From Thiomicrorhabdus sp965603495 (lineage in GTDB: Bacteria; Pseudomonadota; Gammaproteobacteria; Thiomicrospirales; Thiomicrospiraceae), in assembly GCA_965603495.1 (NCBI GenBank), contig CBFDDF010000003.1:124001-188000 (forward strand): DNA of 64,000 nt. The letters are read 5' to 3'. Below the pieces are notes generated by a model that was not told the origin of the DNA, made no database searches, and saw only the letters and a list, made by a program, of their open reading frames with translations. The translations under genes were made by a program, and so were the position numbers. Below, piece after piece: positions 8,945 through 18,921 of the stretch; position 1 is the stretch's first letter; each line of letters opens with the position of its first letter.

Positions 8945-9943
8945 TTGAATGCACCAATCCCGTTCAAAGCAGTTCAAGCAATTCTAAGCGTGGAGAAAAC
9001 TAGCATCGTGCAGACAATAGCGCCTCTCATTGAAGCCCATCACATCACTCAAAAATTTGGCGATGCAACCGTACTCAAAGACATCTCTTTAACCCTTCAC
9101 CCCAAAGAGATTGTCACGCTCATCGGCCCGAACGGCGCGGGAAAATCCACACTGTTAAAAGTCCTACTCGGACTGATTGAGCCGAGCGCGGGTCAAGTCA
9201 TTCGCAAACCGGGTCTGCGTATTGGGTTTATGCCGCAAAAAATCCAAATCGATGCAACCTTGCCGATGTCCGTTGAACGCTTCTTAAAACTTGGGCTTAG
9301 ACAACATACCGTGATATCCGAAGCGAAATCATTAACCCCAACACCGTTCTTTAACTCTTTGAAAAATAGACTTTCAACCACCTTGAAAACGGTTTTTTCA
9401 ACGGTCGAGTATGATACCACAGCCGTTTATAAAATCGCTGAAGAACTGAACATCCAAACGCTATTAAAGCAGCCCATTCAGAAAGTCTCCGGCGGCGAGA
9501 TGCAACGCATTCTACTGGCACGGGCTTTAATTGGAGAACCTGAACTATTGGTGCTTGACGAACCTGTTCAAGGCGTTGATTTGCAAGGCCAAACAGAACT
9601 CTATCAATATATAAACCGTATTCGCCATGAACGCGGCTATGGGATTTTAATGGTCAGTCACGATCTGCATATCGTTATGAAAAACACCGATTATGTACTC
9701 TGTCTGAATCAACACATGTGCTGTTCAGGATTACCACAAAATGTCAGCGAATCGCCCGAGTTTCAAGCATTGTTTGGGACACACACTGACAGCATCGCTT
9801 TTTATGAACATCATCATGACAATACCTGTGAACATACTCATGGGCAACCGCATATCGAACTCAAGCAAGACAACCAAAAGCCACCAGGCCTGGTTGAATC
9901 CAGCAACACAAATAATCCAAGCAAATCAGGTGAGGAAATATAG
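8945..9943 (+). CDS. znuC: Zinc ABC transporter ATP-binding protein
   Basis: ABC ATPase with Walker A GPNGAGKST, signature KVSGGEMQR, Walker B LLVLDEPVQGVD and the switch histidine in LMVSHDLHI. It carries a C-terminal His-rich tail (HHHDNTCEHTHGQPH), common in ZnuC and likely to bind zinc. The frame opens at TTG 8945, but the family homology begins only near residue 27, so a GTG at 8990 or 9008 (GGAG at 8992-8995) is a plausible true start. The non-conserved tail contains an exact copy of the 12-bp palindrome encoding PGLV (9883-9894). It ends directly before the znuB ATG. Confidence 0.9.
   Translation: MNAPIPFKAVQAILSVEKTSIVQTIAPLIEAHHITQKFGDATVLKDISLTLHPKEIVTLIGPNGAGKSTLLKVLLGLIEPSAGQVIRKPGLRIGFMPQKIQIDATLPMSVERFLKLGLRQHTVISEAKSLTPTPFFNSLKNRLSTTLKTVFSTVEYDTTAVYKIAEELNIQTLLKQPIQKVSGGEMQRILLARALIGEPELLVLDEPVQGVDLQGQTELYQYINRIRHERGYGILMVSHDLHIVMKNTDYVLCLNQHMCCSGLPQNVSESPEFQALFGTHTDSIAFYEHHHDNTCEHTHGQPHIELKQDNQKPPGLVESSNTNNPSKSGEEI
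9883..9894. repeat. Palindrome ACCAGGCCTGGT, exact copy
   Basis: Exact 12-bp copy within the variable C-terminal tail of znuC, read in the frame that gives PGLV. Confidence 0.9.
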
Positions 9944-10735
9944 ATGGAATGGTTTCCGAGCTTTATGACCTTTGCCTTAATAGGCGGCCTTGGACTAGCA
10001 CTTATCTCAGCACCTTTAGGGGTTTTCGTAGTCTGGCAACGTCAATCCTACTTTGGCGCAACACTTGCCCACTCTGCGTTATTGGGTGTCAGCATTGGCC
10101 TGTTTTTAGAAACCGACCTCACACTGAGTGTCATCGCTGTCTCTTTATTAGTCGCCTGGGGGATTTTTCGCCTCGGACAGTACAAAGAACTCTCTTCGGA
10201 TACGCTTCTCGGAATTCTTGCACACAGCAGCCTGGCCTTTGGCCTGATTTTAATCAGCCTGCAAGACAATGTACAAATCGATTTAATGGGTTATCTGTTT
10301 GGCGATATTCTAAGCATTAATGAAACCGACCTTTTCCTGATAGCGGGCATAGGCCTGTTAATCCTGATTTTCTATCGTTTTCACTGGGAAGACCTGCTTA
10401 ACCTGACCTTAAATCACGAACTGGCCCAAGTAGAAGGCATTAACGTCAAAAGAATCCAACTACAATATGTTTTATTGTTGGCTTTGATGATCGCCCTCTC
10501 AATGAAGATTGTCGGTGTTTTGTTAGTCACCTCTCTACTCATTATCCCCGCAGCGGCTGCTCGTAGGCTCTCTACCACGCCTGAAAAAATGCTCTTAATG
10601 AGCGTCCTACTGGGTGTTACCTCAGTTCTACTGGGCTTAATGGCATCCTATTTCGCTGATCTGCCAACAGGACCTGCCATTGTGATGGTTGCGACGCTAT
10701 TGTTCTTAGTTCTGCTCATAAAAAAATCGCCCTAA
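9944..10735 (+). CDS. znuB: Zinc ABC transporter permease
   Basis: Inner-membrane permease of the ABC-3 family (263 aa) with about eight hydrophobic helices. The conserved segment EGINVKRIQ and the following LVTSLLIIPAAAAR are recognisable. The ATG follows the znuC stop with no gap, and AGGAAA precedes it, so the two genes form one operon. Its partners are ZnuA, encoded divergently, and ZnuC. Confidence 0.92.
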   Translation: MEWFPSFMTFALIGGLGLALISAPLGVFVVWQRQSYFGATLAHSALLGVSIGLFLETDLTLSVIAVSLLVAWGIFRLGQYKELSSDTLLGILAHSSLAFGLILISLQDNVQIDLMGYLFGDILSINETDLFLIAGIGLLILIFYRFHWEDLLNLTLNHELAQVEGINVKRIQLQYVLLLALMIALSMKIVGVLLVTSLLIIPAAAARRLSTTPEKMLLMSVLLGVTSVLLGLMASYFADLPTGPAIVMVATLLFLVLLIKKSP

Positions 10736-11021
10736 AAGCAGCCCTTTATTAAGGGACTCTTGTAGGACGCTTTGAATAGTAGAAAACTTCTTTAATTCAA
10801 GCTTCTATTAAATGACTCATTCTTAACGAAGCTTGATAACTTACCAGGCCTGGTCAAACAATCAGCCATTCTATTTCAACCTTTTTGAAAGGTTATATTT
10901 GAAAGGCTCTAAAGCTCGATAAGTCAATCAAACAGACATCTCACATACTGGCCGGTATAATCCATAGCGGCCTCGTGCCACACTCATGTCCGCACCTAGA
11001 ATTCAATAGTGTGTTTTCTTT
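10736..11021. other. Convergent gap between znuB and a chemoreceptor gene
   Basis: No gene is seen in these 286 bp. They hold an exact copy of the 12-bp palindrome at 10843-10854 with no T-run beside it. A short CCCTT-TATT-AAGGG hairpin follows the znuB stop. A CACACT...AGTGTG stem followed by TTTTCTTTC lies just before 11022 and could end plus-strand transcripts. Confidence 0.4.
10843..10854. repeat. Palindrome ACCAGGCCTGGT, exact copy
   Basis: Exact intergenic copy between convergent genes, without a flanking T-run, so it is not an obvious terminator. Confidence 0.9.
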
Positions 11022-13199
11022 CTACGCCACTTTTACCTCAATCTGTTTGTCCAATGAAGCCCCATTTTCCATGTGAGCTAACGCCTGAATACTACTATCA
11101 GTTTCCGCTTCAATGGTAAACAAATCTACCTGCTCCTTCAGTAAGGCGCCATCTGAAATCAAGACACGCCCCGACTCTTCTGCAGCACTCACGACAGATG
11201 AGTTTTGCTGAGTCATCTCATCCATTGCACTAATTGCAATATTCACCTGGTCAATTCCTTGAGACTGCTCACCACTGGCAGCAGAAATATCCGAAACCAT
11301 TTCACTGACTTCGTCCATCGATATATTAATGACACTCAAAGCCTCACTGGTCTCTTGCACATAATGACCACTCTGCTGACTGATTTTGGTACTATTTTCA
11401 ATCAATCCTTTAATTTGGCCAGCAGCCTCAGCAGACTTACCAGCAAGGTTTCTGACCTCACCTGCCACGACAGCAAATCCACGGCCATGTTCACCCGCTC
11501 TAGCTGCTTCTACAGCCGCATTTAATGCCAATAAATTGGTTTGGAAAGCGATACCATCGATAATCGAAATAATATCGTTAATCTTCTGGCTGGCCGTTGA
11601 CATAGAAGACATGGAGCTTAATGCTTGCTCCATCGTCTCTAGCCCCGTTTTGAGCTGTACACGTGCATCTTTGGTTTTTTGATTGGCCAATATGGCATTT
11701 TCTGCATTCTGACGAACACTACTCGTCATCTCTTCCATTGAAGCTGAGGTTTGCTCCAAAGCACTGGCTTGCTCCTGAATGCGAACAGATATATCGCTAT
11801 TACCACGAGCCATCTCTTCAACACCCTGCACAACCGAGCTTGCAATAGCTTCGACCTTGGCCACCATGACCGCAGTATTTTTAACAGAACTATTCAAAGA
11901 GTCTTTTAAAGCGGCCATTTTACCCGAGTACACCCCTTCAACCTGTCGGGTTAAATCCCCCTCACTAATTGAAGATTGCACGAGAGCCACTTCATCTACA
12001 AAACGTTCTAAATCACTTAGGGTAATATTCAAGGATTCTTTGAGCGGAACAAAATCACCACGAGCTTCAACTTCTGAGCGCATATGGAAATTCCCTTGCG
12101 ATAAACTATGCAAGGTTTCAGCAATGGAACTCACGTTCTCTTTCATACGAATCGCAGAACGATCTAAGTCATATAGTACACTTGAAAACTTACCTTCGAG
12201 CCGTACCGATTCATCTTTATGCACATCAAGATTACCTGCCCTAAAGTTTTGCGCTGTAATCTCTAAAATAGCCATGACCGAACTGATTTGCTCAACAGAG
12301 ACGTTTACATCCGTTTTCATGCGTAAAAAATCACCCTTCAAGTCACTCTCTACCCGACTATCGAACTGACCCTGAGCAATATCTTTTAATACCTTGTTCA
12401 CACCTGTAATCGCAGTACTTATGTCATCTAAAAGTGAATTTATTGCGCGAGCGGTTGTCGTCAACTCATCTTTGCCGTACAAAGTGACTCGGTGGCTCAA
12501 ATCACCTGTTTCCCCAATTTTAAGCATGGTGTCGCGCATGGCATTGACCGGTCTCAGGATACTTCTTGCCATAAAATAACCTAACACCGAGAACACAATG
12601 ACACTGATAAACAAACCTAGCCAACGATAGATTGTGCCACTCTCTTGATCTTGATGTAGATTGGTAATGGCAACCGTATTCTGCTGAATCTCATAGTCTC
12701 TGAACTGCTTGACGATATCAGCAAACATTTTATATTTTGGACTAAACTCCTCTTGCATAATTATAACGGCTTCATCAGAAAACCCCTCTCTAATGGCGGT
12801 CATAAAACTACCGAAAGAGGTGTTGGCACTGGCGACATTTTCTTTTAACTGTTCATAAATCTTCAGTTCTTCAGGCTTCAACTGCATGGCATTGAATTTT
12901 TCAAATGTATTAAATACGCCCTTGGCCGTACTCTTCAAAACCTTATCGTAGGCCGCCATTTTATCTGCATAACCCTCTTCCTCTTCATCAAGCAAAGCCA
13001 AATTGAGCAGTGTAATTTCCCGCTCGTCAGAAACGTTTTTTAAATGATTAACTAGAGAAAGTTTTGCACCATTGACATCAATGACAGTAGAAATGGTCTG
13101 ATTGGTCTGATTAATCAAATATTGTGTTGCAAGATTACTGATTAATAATAAGGAAAGGGCTCCAACGATACCCAAAAGCATTTTGATTTTAATTGACAT
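11022..13199 (-). CDS. Methyl-accepting chemotaxis protein with several HAMP-like units
   Basis: Inner-membrane chemoreceptor (725 aa). A first membrane helix (about residues 7-29) is followed by a periplasmic four-helix-bundle type sensor region to about 185, a second helix (about 190-212) and a HAMP domain starting at RSILRPVNAMRD. Three further HAMP-like repeats appear before the signalling domain, recognised by recurring patterns such as IAQGQFDSRVE, LSQGNFHMRSE and ISEGDLTRQVE. The hairpin tip reads IIDGIAFQTNLLALNAAVEA, which is highly conserved. The ligand cannot be inferred. It is a stand-alone gene with no che genes nearby. Confidence 0.92.
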   Translation of the reverse strand: MSIKIKMLLGIVGALSLLLISNLATQYLINQTNQTISTVIDVNGAKLSLVNHLKNVSDEREITLLNLALLDEEEEGYADKMAAYDKVLKSTAKGVFNTFEKFNAMQLKPEELKIYEQLKENVASANTSFGSFMTAIREGFSDEAVIIMQEEFSPKYKMFADIVKQFRDYEIQQNTVAITNLHQDQESGTIYRWLGLFISVIVFSVLGYFMARSILRPVNAMRDTMLKIGETGDLSHRVTLYGKDELTTTARAINSLLDDISTAITGVNKVLKDIAQGQFDSRVESDLKGDFLRMKTDVNVSVEQISSVMAILEITAQNFRAGNLDVHKDESVRLEGKFSSVLYDLDRSAIRMKENVSSIAETLHSLSQGNFHMRSEVEARGDFVPLKESLNITLSDLERFVDEVALVQSSISEGDLTRQVEGVYSGKMAALKDSLNSSVKNTAVMVAKVEAIASSVVQGVEEMARGNSDISVRIQEQASALEQTSASMEEMTSSVRQNAENAILANQKTKDARVQLKTGLETMEQALSSMSSMSTASQKINDIISIIDGIAFQTNLLALNAAVEAARAGEHGRGFAVVAGEVRNLAGKSAEAAGQIKGLIENSTKISQQSGHYVQETSEALSVINISMDEVSEMVSDISAASGEQSQGIDQVNIAISAMDEMTQQNSSVVSAAEESGRVLISDGALLKEQVDLFTIEAETDSSIQALAHMENGASLDKQIEVKVA

Positions 13200-13368
13200 T
13201 TATACTCACTGTGGTTGATGTTTTTACGCACAAAACAGACACCATATTGCAGTATAGCGTCATTTCAGTTCAATTTACTATGCCTATCATTCTAAGTGAT
13301 ATCAAGGGATTACTTGATAAGAGTTAAGCACACCGTCATTAGTAATTTTTATTTAAGCAAATGCTAAT

Positions 13369-13857
13369 TTAAGCACGATCTAAAGTCACAAACTCAAATG
13401 CATAGGCATGACGCTCATCTTTGGCATGATGACTACGTTCAAGCTCATTCCATGCCATCTTGGTCCAATCAGGAAAAAAGGTATCTCCCTCTAGCTGAAC
13501 GTCAATCAAGGTCAAATAAAGCCTGTCGGCACGAGGTAACATCTGCTGATAAAGTTGACCGCCGCCCATAATGATGACTTCTTCAACCGACTCAAGACCT
13601 TGCAGTGCTTCATCAACCGACTGAAAGACTTGGACCCCAGGAATAGACAATTCGGCATTACGACTGATTACAATATTAGGTCGGTTCGGTAAAGGACGAG
13701 AGCCAATCGATTCGAAAGTCTTGCGTCCCATAATCACAGGTTTGCCCGTGGTATTGGCTTTAAAGAATTTCAAATCATCCGGTAAGTGCCAAGGCATATC
13801 ATTGTCTAAACCAATCACCCGGTTATTCGCCATGGCGGCAATCATGGCAATCTTCAT
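13369..13857 (-). CDS. folA: Dihydrofolate reductase
   Basis: Reduces dihydrofolate to tetrahydrofolate with NADPH (162 aa, normal length). Motifs are the N-terminal IAAMANNRVIGLDNDMPWHLP, the NADPH-binding segment GRKTFESIG and IIMGGGQLYQQ. It overlaps the thyA stop by 4 bp (ATGA), so the two genes are translationally coupled. The pairing is logical because ThyA produces the dihydrofolate that FolA recycles. Confidence 0.96.
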   Translation of the reverse strand: MKIAMIAAMANNRVIGLDNDMPWHLPDDLKFFKANTTGKPVIMGRKTFESIGSRPLPNRPNIVISRNAELSIPGVQVFQSVDEALQGLESVEEVIIMGGGQLYQQMLPRADRLYLTLIDVQLEGDTFFPDWTKMAWNELERSHHAKDERHAYAFEFVTLDRA

Positions 13858-14687
13858 ACTGACACCACCGCTTTAATGTGCGGATGCGACTCATAACCTT
13901 CAATTTCAAAGTCTTCGAACTTGTAATCAAAGATACTTTCAGGAGTGCGCTTAATCACCAACTTAGGCAGTGCAAACGGCTCTCTGACTCGTTGAGTCTC
14001 TGCCTGCTCCATCGTATTGTTATACAGATGCACATCGCCACCCGTCCAAACAAAATCACCCACCTCAAAACCTGTCTGCTGAGCAACCATGTGCACCAGT
14101 AATGCATAAGAGGCAATATTGAAAGGCACACCAAGGAAGGTATCCGCCGAACGCTGGTAAAGCTGGCAAGAAAGTTTGCCATTGGCGACATAAAACTGGA
14201 AGAAAGCATGGCAAGTAGCCAAAGCCATACGCCCATGCTCAACATTGGCTTGTGGGCTAATCGACTCATCCGGCAAATCAGCTGGATTCCAAGCCGTAAC
14301 AATCATACGACGACTGTTAGGATTCTTTTTCAGGGTGTCGATTAATTCCGCAATCTGGTTAATGGTCTCTCCATTCGGTTTCTCCCAAGCCACCCACTGC
14401 TTACCATACAAAGGCCCTAATTCGCCCGATTCAGTCGCCCAATCATCCCAAATACGCACGCCATTATCTTTCAGGTATTGAATATTGGTATCACCCGTTA
14501 AAAACCATAACAGCTCATGAATAATCGAACGTAGGTGCAACTTTTTAGTGGTGACAAGCGGAAAACCTTGCTGTAAATCAAAGCGCATCTGATAGCCAAA
14601 TACTGAACGTGTTCCGGTTCCAGTACGGTCACCTTTATCCGTGCCGTTTTCGATGATATGGTCAAGCAATTCTAAATACTGTTTCAC
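13854..14687 (-). CDS. thyA: Thymidylate synthase
   Basis: Makes dTMP from dUMP using methylene-tetrahydrofolate (277 aa). Visible are the phosphate-binding region GDRTGTGTRSVFG, the catalytic cysteine in ALATCHAFFQFYV, QRSADTFLGVPFNIASYA and the C-terminal HPHIKAVVSV. One oddity is that the nearly invariant proline before the catalytic cysteine (PCH) is threonine here (TCH, codon ACT). Everything else looks intact, so I expect an active enzyme. It is upstream of folA in one operon. Confidence 0.96.
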   Translation of the reverse strand: MKQYLELLDHIIENGTDKGDRTGTGTRSVFGYQMRFDLQQGFPLVTTKKLHLRSIIHELLWFLTGDTNIQYLKDNGVRIWDDWATESGELGPLYGKQWVAWEKPNGETINQIAELIDTLKKNPNSRRMIVTAWNPADLPDESISPQANVEHGRMALATCHAFFQFYVANGKLSCQLYQRSADTFLGVPFNIASYALLVHMVAQQTGFEVGDFVWTGGDVHLYNNTMEQAETQRVREPFALPKLVIKRTPESIFDYKFEDFEIEGYESHPHIKAVVSV

Positions 14688-15315
14688 AAGATTTTCCCTA
14701 AAAATTAATTTTTATGAAGTTTACCATAAGCCCAAAAAGCAAATTATAGAAACCCTGGAAAAGAGTAAATTTTGACATTACAAAATAAAAACGACCAGGC
14801 CTGGTCGTTTGATATATTTCTGAAACTTGAGGCGACAGTAATTACAAAAATAAACAGCATGAAACGAGATTAAACTGCTTTAGTGCCCATAAACAGGTTC
14901 CTGTTAAATATTAGCCTTAAAACCGTCTTGTTTTGAGCAGTAAAAAGTTTCCGTATTCCCCATGTTACTAGCCACTAAAATCTTTTCCTTAAAAACGTTA
15001 TATAAGCCCTGCTAAAAACATCAATCAGACTATCTATCAAGCACGATAACCTTGATTTTTAGCTTTAGGATTAAACTTATTAACATTAAAAAACACGCAG
15101 TTAAAACTAAAAAATCATTCTTCAATCTTTACACTGCAAATGCGACATACATATTTAAAAAATACAATGCTTTTGAAGATGACTTGAGAACAACACATAT
15201 ATTGAGGCATTATCTAGAACCTAGGTGATAAATTTACCAGCAATAAGGATTCGTAAACATACTCATTTTCCGTTATTATTAACCACATTCTAGACTTCAT
15301 ACACAGGGTTACAAA
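14688..15315. other. Long gap between divergent thyA and galE
   Basis: These 628 AT-rich bases hold no convincing gene. They contain the 18-bp palindrome at 14791-14808 and presumably the promoters for thyA (minus) and galE (plus). AGGG about 7 bases before the galE ATG is the only clear ribosome binding site. I could not assign a confident promoter. Confidence 0.4.
14787..14808. terminator. Terminator-like hairpin built on the 12-bp palindrome
   Basis: A perfect 18-bp palindrome ACGACCAGGCCTGGTCGT (14791-14808) is flanked by AAAATAAAA on its left and TTT on its right, so it could terminate minus-strand RNA. It lies upstream of thyA, with no gene in the 500 bp before it on that strand, which is an odd place for a terminator. 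Confidence 0.5.
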
Positions 15316-16311
15316 ATGAAAAAAATATTAGTGGTTGGAGGAGCAGGTTATATTGGTTCGCACATGGTTAAAATGCTTTCTAAATCCGGTAAAGAAGTTA
15401 TTATTTTAGACAACCTCAGTACAGGTTTTCGTGACTTGGTCAAATACGGCAAACTGGTCATCGGTGACTTAGCGGATATGAACTTACTAGAGAACCTGTT
15501 TCAGGAATATCAATTTGATGGTGTGATGCACTTTGCGGCAAACAGCCTAGTGGGCGAATCGATGACCAACCCTGCTAAATATTACCGCAATAATGTCGGC
15601 AATACTTTAAACCTATTGGATGTCATGGTTCGTAACAACGTTAAACACTTTATCTTTTCATCCACGGCAGCGACTTTTGGCGAACCTGAATACAGCCCAA
15701 TTGATGAAAAACACCCACAAAACCCAATCAATCCATACGGCTCGTCAAAATTAATGATTGAACGTATCTTAAAAGACTACGCAGATGCGTACGAGCTTAA
15801 CTCTGTTTCACTGCGTTACTTCAATGCCTGTGGTGCAGATTCGGAAGGTGAAATTGGCGAATGTCATGACCCAGAAACCCATCTTATTCCCCTTATATTA
15901 CAAGCAGCCTCAGGAAGACGCGATGCTATCACCGTATTTGGACGTGATTATCCAACCGCAGACGGCACCTGTATTCGTGATTACATTCACGTTAATGACT
16001 TATGCTCTGCTCACGCATTAGGTTTGGAAAAAATCCTCAAAGAAAACAGTGGTGAAGCGCTAATGTACAACCTTGGGAATGGCAATGGATTCTCAGTGCA
16101 ACAAGTTATTGACGTTGTCAGACAAGTCGTCGCTAAAGATGACTGTAGTTTAACTGTAGAAGAAGGCGCTAGAAGAGCTGGAGATCCCGCTGTATTGGTG
16201 GCCGATTCCAAAAAAGCAACGAAAGAACTCAACTGGCGACCAACTTATAATAATTTAGAAACGATTATCGAACATGCTTGGGCGTGGGAAAAGCAAACAG
16301 CGAAGCTGTAA
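15316..16311 (+). CDS. galE: UDP-glucose 4-epimerase
   Basis: NAD-dependent extended SDR epimerase that interconverts UDP-glucose and UDP-galactose (331 aa). It shows the nucleotide-binding GGAGYIGSHMV, the DNLSTG loop typical of GalE, the catalytic YGSSK motif, LRYFNACGAD and GTCIRDYIHV. It is the only plus-strand gene of the EPS locus, convergent with manC, and probably supplies UDP-galactose for the polymer. Confidence 0.93.
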   Translation: MKKILVVGGAGYIGSHMVKMLSKSGKEVIILDNLSTGFRDLVKYGKLVIGDLADMNLLENLFQEYQFDGVMHFAANSLVGESMTNPAKYYRNNVGNTLNLLDVMVRNNVKHFIFSSTAATFGEPEYSPIDEKHPQNPINPYGSSKLMIERILKDYADAYELNSVSLRYFNACGADSEGEIGECHDPETHLIPLILQAASGRRDAITVFGRDYPTADGTCIRDYIHVNDLCSAHALGLEKILKENSGEALMYNLGNGNGFSVQQVIDVVRQVVAKDDCSLTVEEGARRAGDPAVLVADSKKATKELNWRPTYNNLETIIEHAWAWEKQTAKL

Positions 16312-16331
16312 AGACTGATCACAACCTAAAC

Positions 16332-16353
16332 AAGGTCTGGATTAGCTGACCTT
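16332..16353. terminator. Possible bidirectional hairpin between galE and manC
   Basis: AAGGTC and GACCTT form a 6-bp stem with a 10-base loop in the 76-bp convergent gap, followed on plus by a T-rich stretch. This is a weak terminator candidate. Confidence 0.35.
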
Positions 16354-16387
16354 ATGATTTGATTTAAGATGACTACAACTAATAAAC

Positions 16388-17776
16388 TTAACGCCCGTAA
16401 ACATCCTCAACGCGCACGATATCATCTTCACCGGTATATTCACCGACTTGCACTTCAATCATGACCAAATCAATCTTACCTTCGTTTTCAAGGCGATGCA
16501 TTTCACCCATTTGAATGTAGGTCGATTCATTGGGACGAACTAAAAAGACTTTCCCACCGACTGTCACCGTAGCCGTTCCACTGACGACAATCCAATGTTC
16601 ATTGCGGTGAAAATGTTTTTGTAAAGACAACTTACTGCCTGGCTTAACAATAATACGTTTTATCTTATATTGCACTGTATCCAATAAAACCTCATAGGTT
16701 CCCCACGGGCGATAAGCTAAACGATGAATCTCGGCCATTTCTGGCGAAACTTTCTTAATCATCGTAACCACCTCTTTTACCTTTTGAGAGCTGCCTTTTT
16801 TAGAGATTAAAATCGCATCAGTGGTATCCACTACAATCAAATCATCGACATCGACTAACGCCACTTGACGATCGCGAGTTAACAGCAAGTTGTTATGCGA
16901 ATCGATACAGATAGGTTCTGGTGCATTCTCACCACGCTTTAGGATGGCATTGTCCGCATTCGATTGTTTAACTTCCTCGTACAAAGAATCAAAGCTGCCT
17001 AAGTCAGACCAATCCATATTACATGGAATGACCTTCACTTTCTTGGATTGTTCCATGACGGCATAATCAATACTGTCCTCAGGAATGGCTAACATCTTAG
17101 CCGTATCAATACGGGTTACACCCGAACAAGCTTCAGTTGCACTAAAGGCATTTGAGCAGGCCTGGTGGATTTCTGGCGCATAGTGTTTCAACTCTTCTAA
17201 AAACACACCCGCTTTAAAGCAGAACATGCCCGAGTTCCAATAATAATTACCGGCTTGAAGGTAAGATTCAGCAACTTCCTTAGAAGGTTTCTCTTTAAAG
17301 GACAAAACATCGTTGCCAGCCGCTTCAATATAGCCAAAACCTATTTCAGCATAATCTGGCTGAATACCAAAGGTCACTAAATATCCCTGCCCCGCCAAAT
17401 CCTTGGCTTGTGCCACAGCAGATTCATAAGCCGCTTGGTTCTTAACCAAGTGATCTGAAGCGGTGACCAATACCAAATCATCCGAATCTAATTGCATACA
17501 CGCCAAAGCAATCGCTGGCGCAGTATTACGCCCGACTGGCTCTAATAAAAATTGACTGTTCATTGCAGACACTTGTTGCAACTGGTCGGCCGCTAAAAAA
17601 TACTGCTCGGTATTAGAGACAATCAAACACTCATCGCAGACCGGCTGATTACGCAAAAGCGTGTCCTGAAACAACGAACGACCTTCAAATAAACGCACAA
17701 ATTGCTTAGGCAACATAGTACGACTTAAAGGCCAAAGACGAGTACCAGAACCACCACAAAGAATAATATTAATCAT
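16388..17776 (-). CDS. manC: Mannose-1-phosphate guanylyltransferase / mannose-6-phosphate isomerase
   Basis: Bifunctional type II enzyme (462 aa) making GDP-mannose. The N-terminal nucleotidyltransferase domain has ILCGGSGTRLWPLSR and FKEKPS. The C-terminal cupin-type isomerase domain has RPWGTYEVL and KLSLQKHFHRNEHWIVVSG, which carries the metal ligands. It provides GDP-mannose for the mannosyltransferase encoded at 24296. It is the last intact gene of the minus-strand EPS module. A one-mismatch copy of the palindrome lies at 17155-17166. Confidence 0.95.
   Translation of the reverse strand: MINIILCGGSGTRLWPLSRTMLPKQFVRLFEGRSLFQDTLLRNQPVCDECLIVSNTEQYFLAADQLQQVSAMNSQFLLEPVGRNTAPAIALACMQLDSDDLVLVTASDHLVKNQAAYESAVAQAKDLAGQGYLVTFGIQPDYAEIGFGYIEAAGNDVLSFKEKPSKEVAESYLQAGNYYWNSGMFCFKAGVFLEELKHYAPEIHQACSNAFSATEACSGVTRIDTAKMLAIPEDSIDYAVMEQSKKVKVIPCNMDWSDLGSFDSLYEEVKQSNADNAILKRGENAPEPICIDSHNNLLLTRDRQVALVDVDDLIVVDTTDAILISKKGSSQKVKEVVTMIKKVSPEMAEIHRLAYRPWGTYEVLLDTVQYKIKRIIVKPGSKLSLQKHFHRNEHWIVVSGTATVTVGGKVFLVRPNESTYIQMGEMHRLENEGKIDLVMIEVQVGEYTGEDDIVRVEDVYGR
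17155..17166. repeat. Palindrome variant AGCAGGCCTGGT (11/12)
   Basis: One mismatch to ACCAGGCCTGGT, within manC. It is the last copy before a 24-kb stretch with no exact or one-mismatch copy. Confidence 0.6.
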
Positions 17777-17872
17777 AAAAAGGTCCCTAAAGTTTTTTTG
17801 AAAATTGTTTGGAGTATCTAAAGCGTTGTTTCAGATGGTGACCAGAACTCACTTTTAATTACATTTATTAAA

Positions 17873-18903
17873 CTAATGGGCTTTAATTTTTGGCGATAAA
17901 AACTGCATCAAAGGTTTATCTTTACCTTTAATCGGCTCTAAAGAAAGATGATATTTATCCGCCCAGATAGCACCTCTCCAGTAGTACCAATCTAAACAAT
18001 ACTCTTTTGCCAAATCCGTAAATTCATCAGCCACAGGAAACCACTCCGGATTATCACTTGGCACGCTCCATTCGCCAATCACACCTTTTAAATTGTATTT
18101 TTTACCACAAAACAAAAGAGTTAAGTCGTTTGTAGACATTTTCTTTCTTCCAAGTCGCACTCGGGTTTTGATATCTGCCAGAAAAATCTTTATCAAAATA
18201 AAGGTGCGTTTCATAAGCAATATTGTTTTGAGGATCGACAACAAATGGTTTGTGGTTTACCTTGCTCCAAATATGTACATTTGACCAATGCTCACCTGCA
18301 ATATAAATTGCTCTATCCTTATCCACAGAGCGGATACCATCCACGCCAGATTGTGCCACGGAGAACCAAAGCCCTTTTGTATGATACGTTTCATTCATAA
18401 GACCGTAAGCCATCAATGCAGGGTAACTTTTTAATGATTCGGCTATTTTTTCCATAGATTATAAAAAGCCTCATTTGGAACTTGCTTAGAGCCGACTATC
18501 TCACCTTTATAACGACCATAGTTATGCAAATCTAAAACAACATTCATTTCATATTGTTGAGTTTTTTGTAAAAATCTCTGTATTTCATTTAAATAAACCT
18601 GACTCAAACCTGAATACAAATTAGGCTGTAGGCGCTGCCATAAAATGGGCAATCGTACCGAATTGAAGCCCTTCGATTTATAATAAATCAAATATGCACC
18701 GCTGTCGGAAACTGATAATCCTGCCCAAATTTACCTGGTTGCCTTTTAGAAGCGAACTCAGGGCCGGCAAGGTTGACTTGTAACTTTGGGGTGACACATT
18801 TAGTGTTTGCTTCAACGCTCTTTGAAACATTCATACAAATAGCAAAAGTAATCAAGAAAGTTAACAAACTAAAACATACGGTTTGAATCACAATCCTCAT
18901 CAA
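17873..18903 (-). pseudogene. Broken GH5 glycoside hydrolase, paralogue of the gene at 21657
   Basis: Four consecutive reading-frame pieces together align end to end with the intact GH5 protein at 21657-22727, including the signal peptide, NLAGPEFASK, GFNSVRLP, LDLHNYGR, YGLMNE and GVIGEW. Three frameshifts separate them, near 18690, 18455 and 18110. Each is explained by loss of one base (the first alternatively by a 2-base insertion), and the last two fall in A6 runs. The acid/base motif NEP reads NET here. The nucleophile glutamate in GEWSVPS is kept. Many substitutions alongside the shifts argue for a decaying gene rather than sequencing error, but the latter cannot be excluded. Confidence 0.85.
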
Positions 18904-18921
18904 TTATGTAGATTTTGAAAC

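Noticed and set aside
13261..13360. Sigma28-type promoter before the first chemoreceptor
   Set aside because: TAAA-N15-GC spacing occurs, but the rest of the GCCGATAA element does not match.
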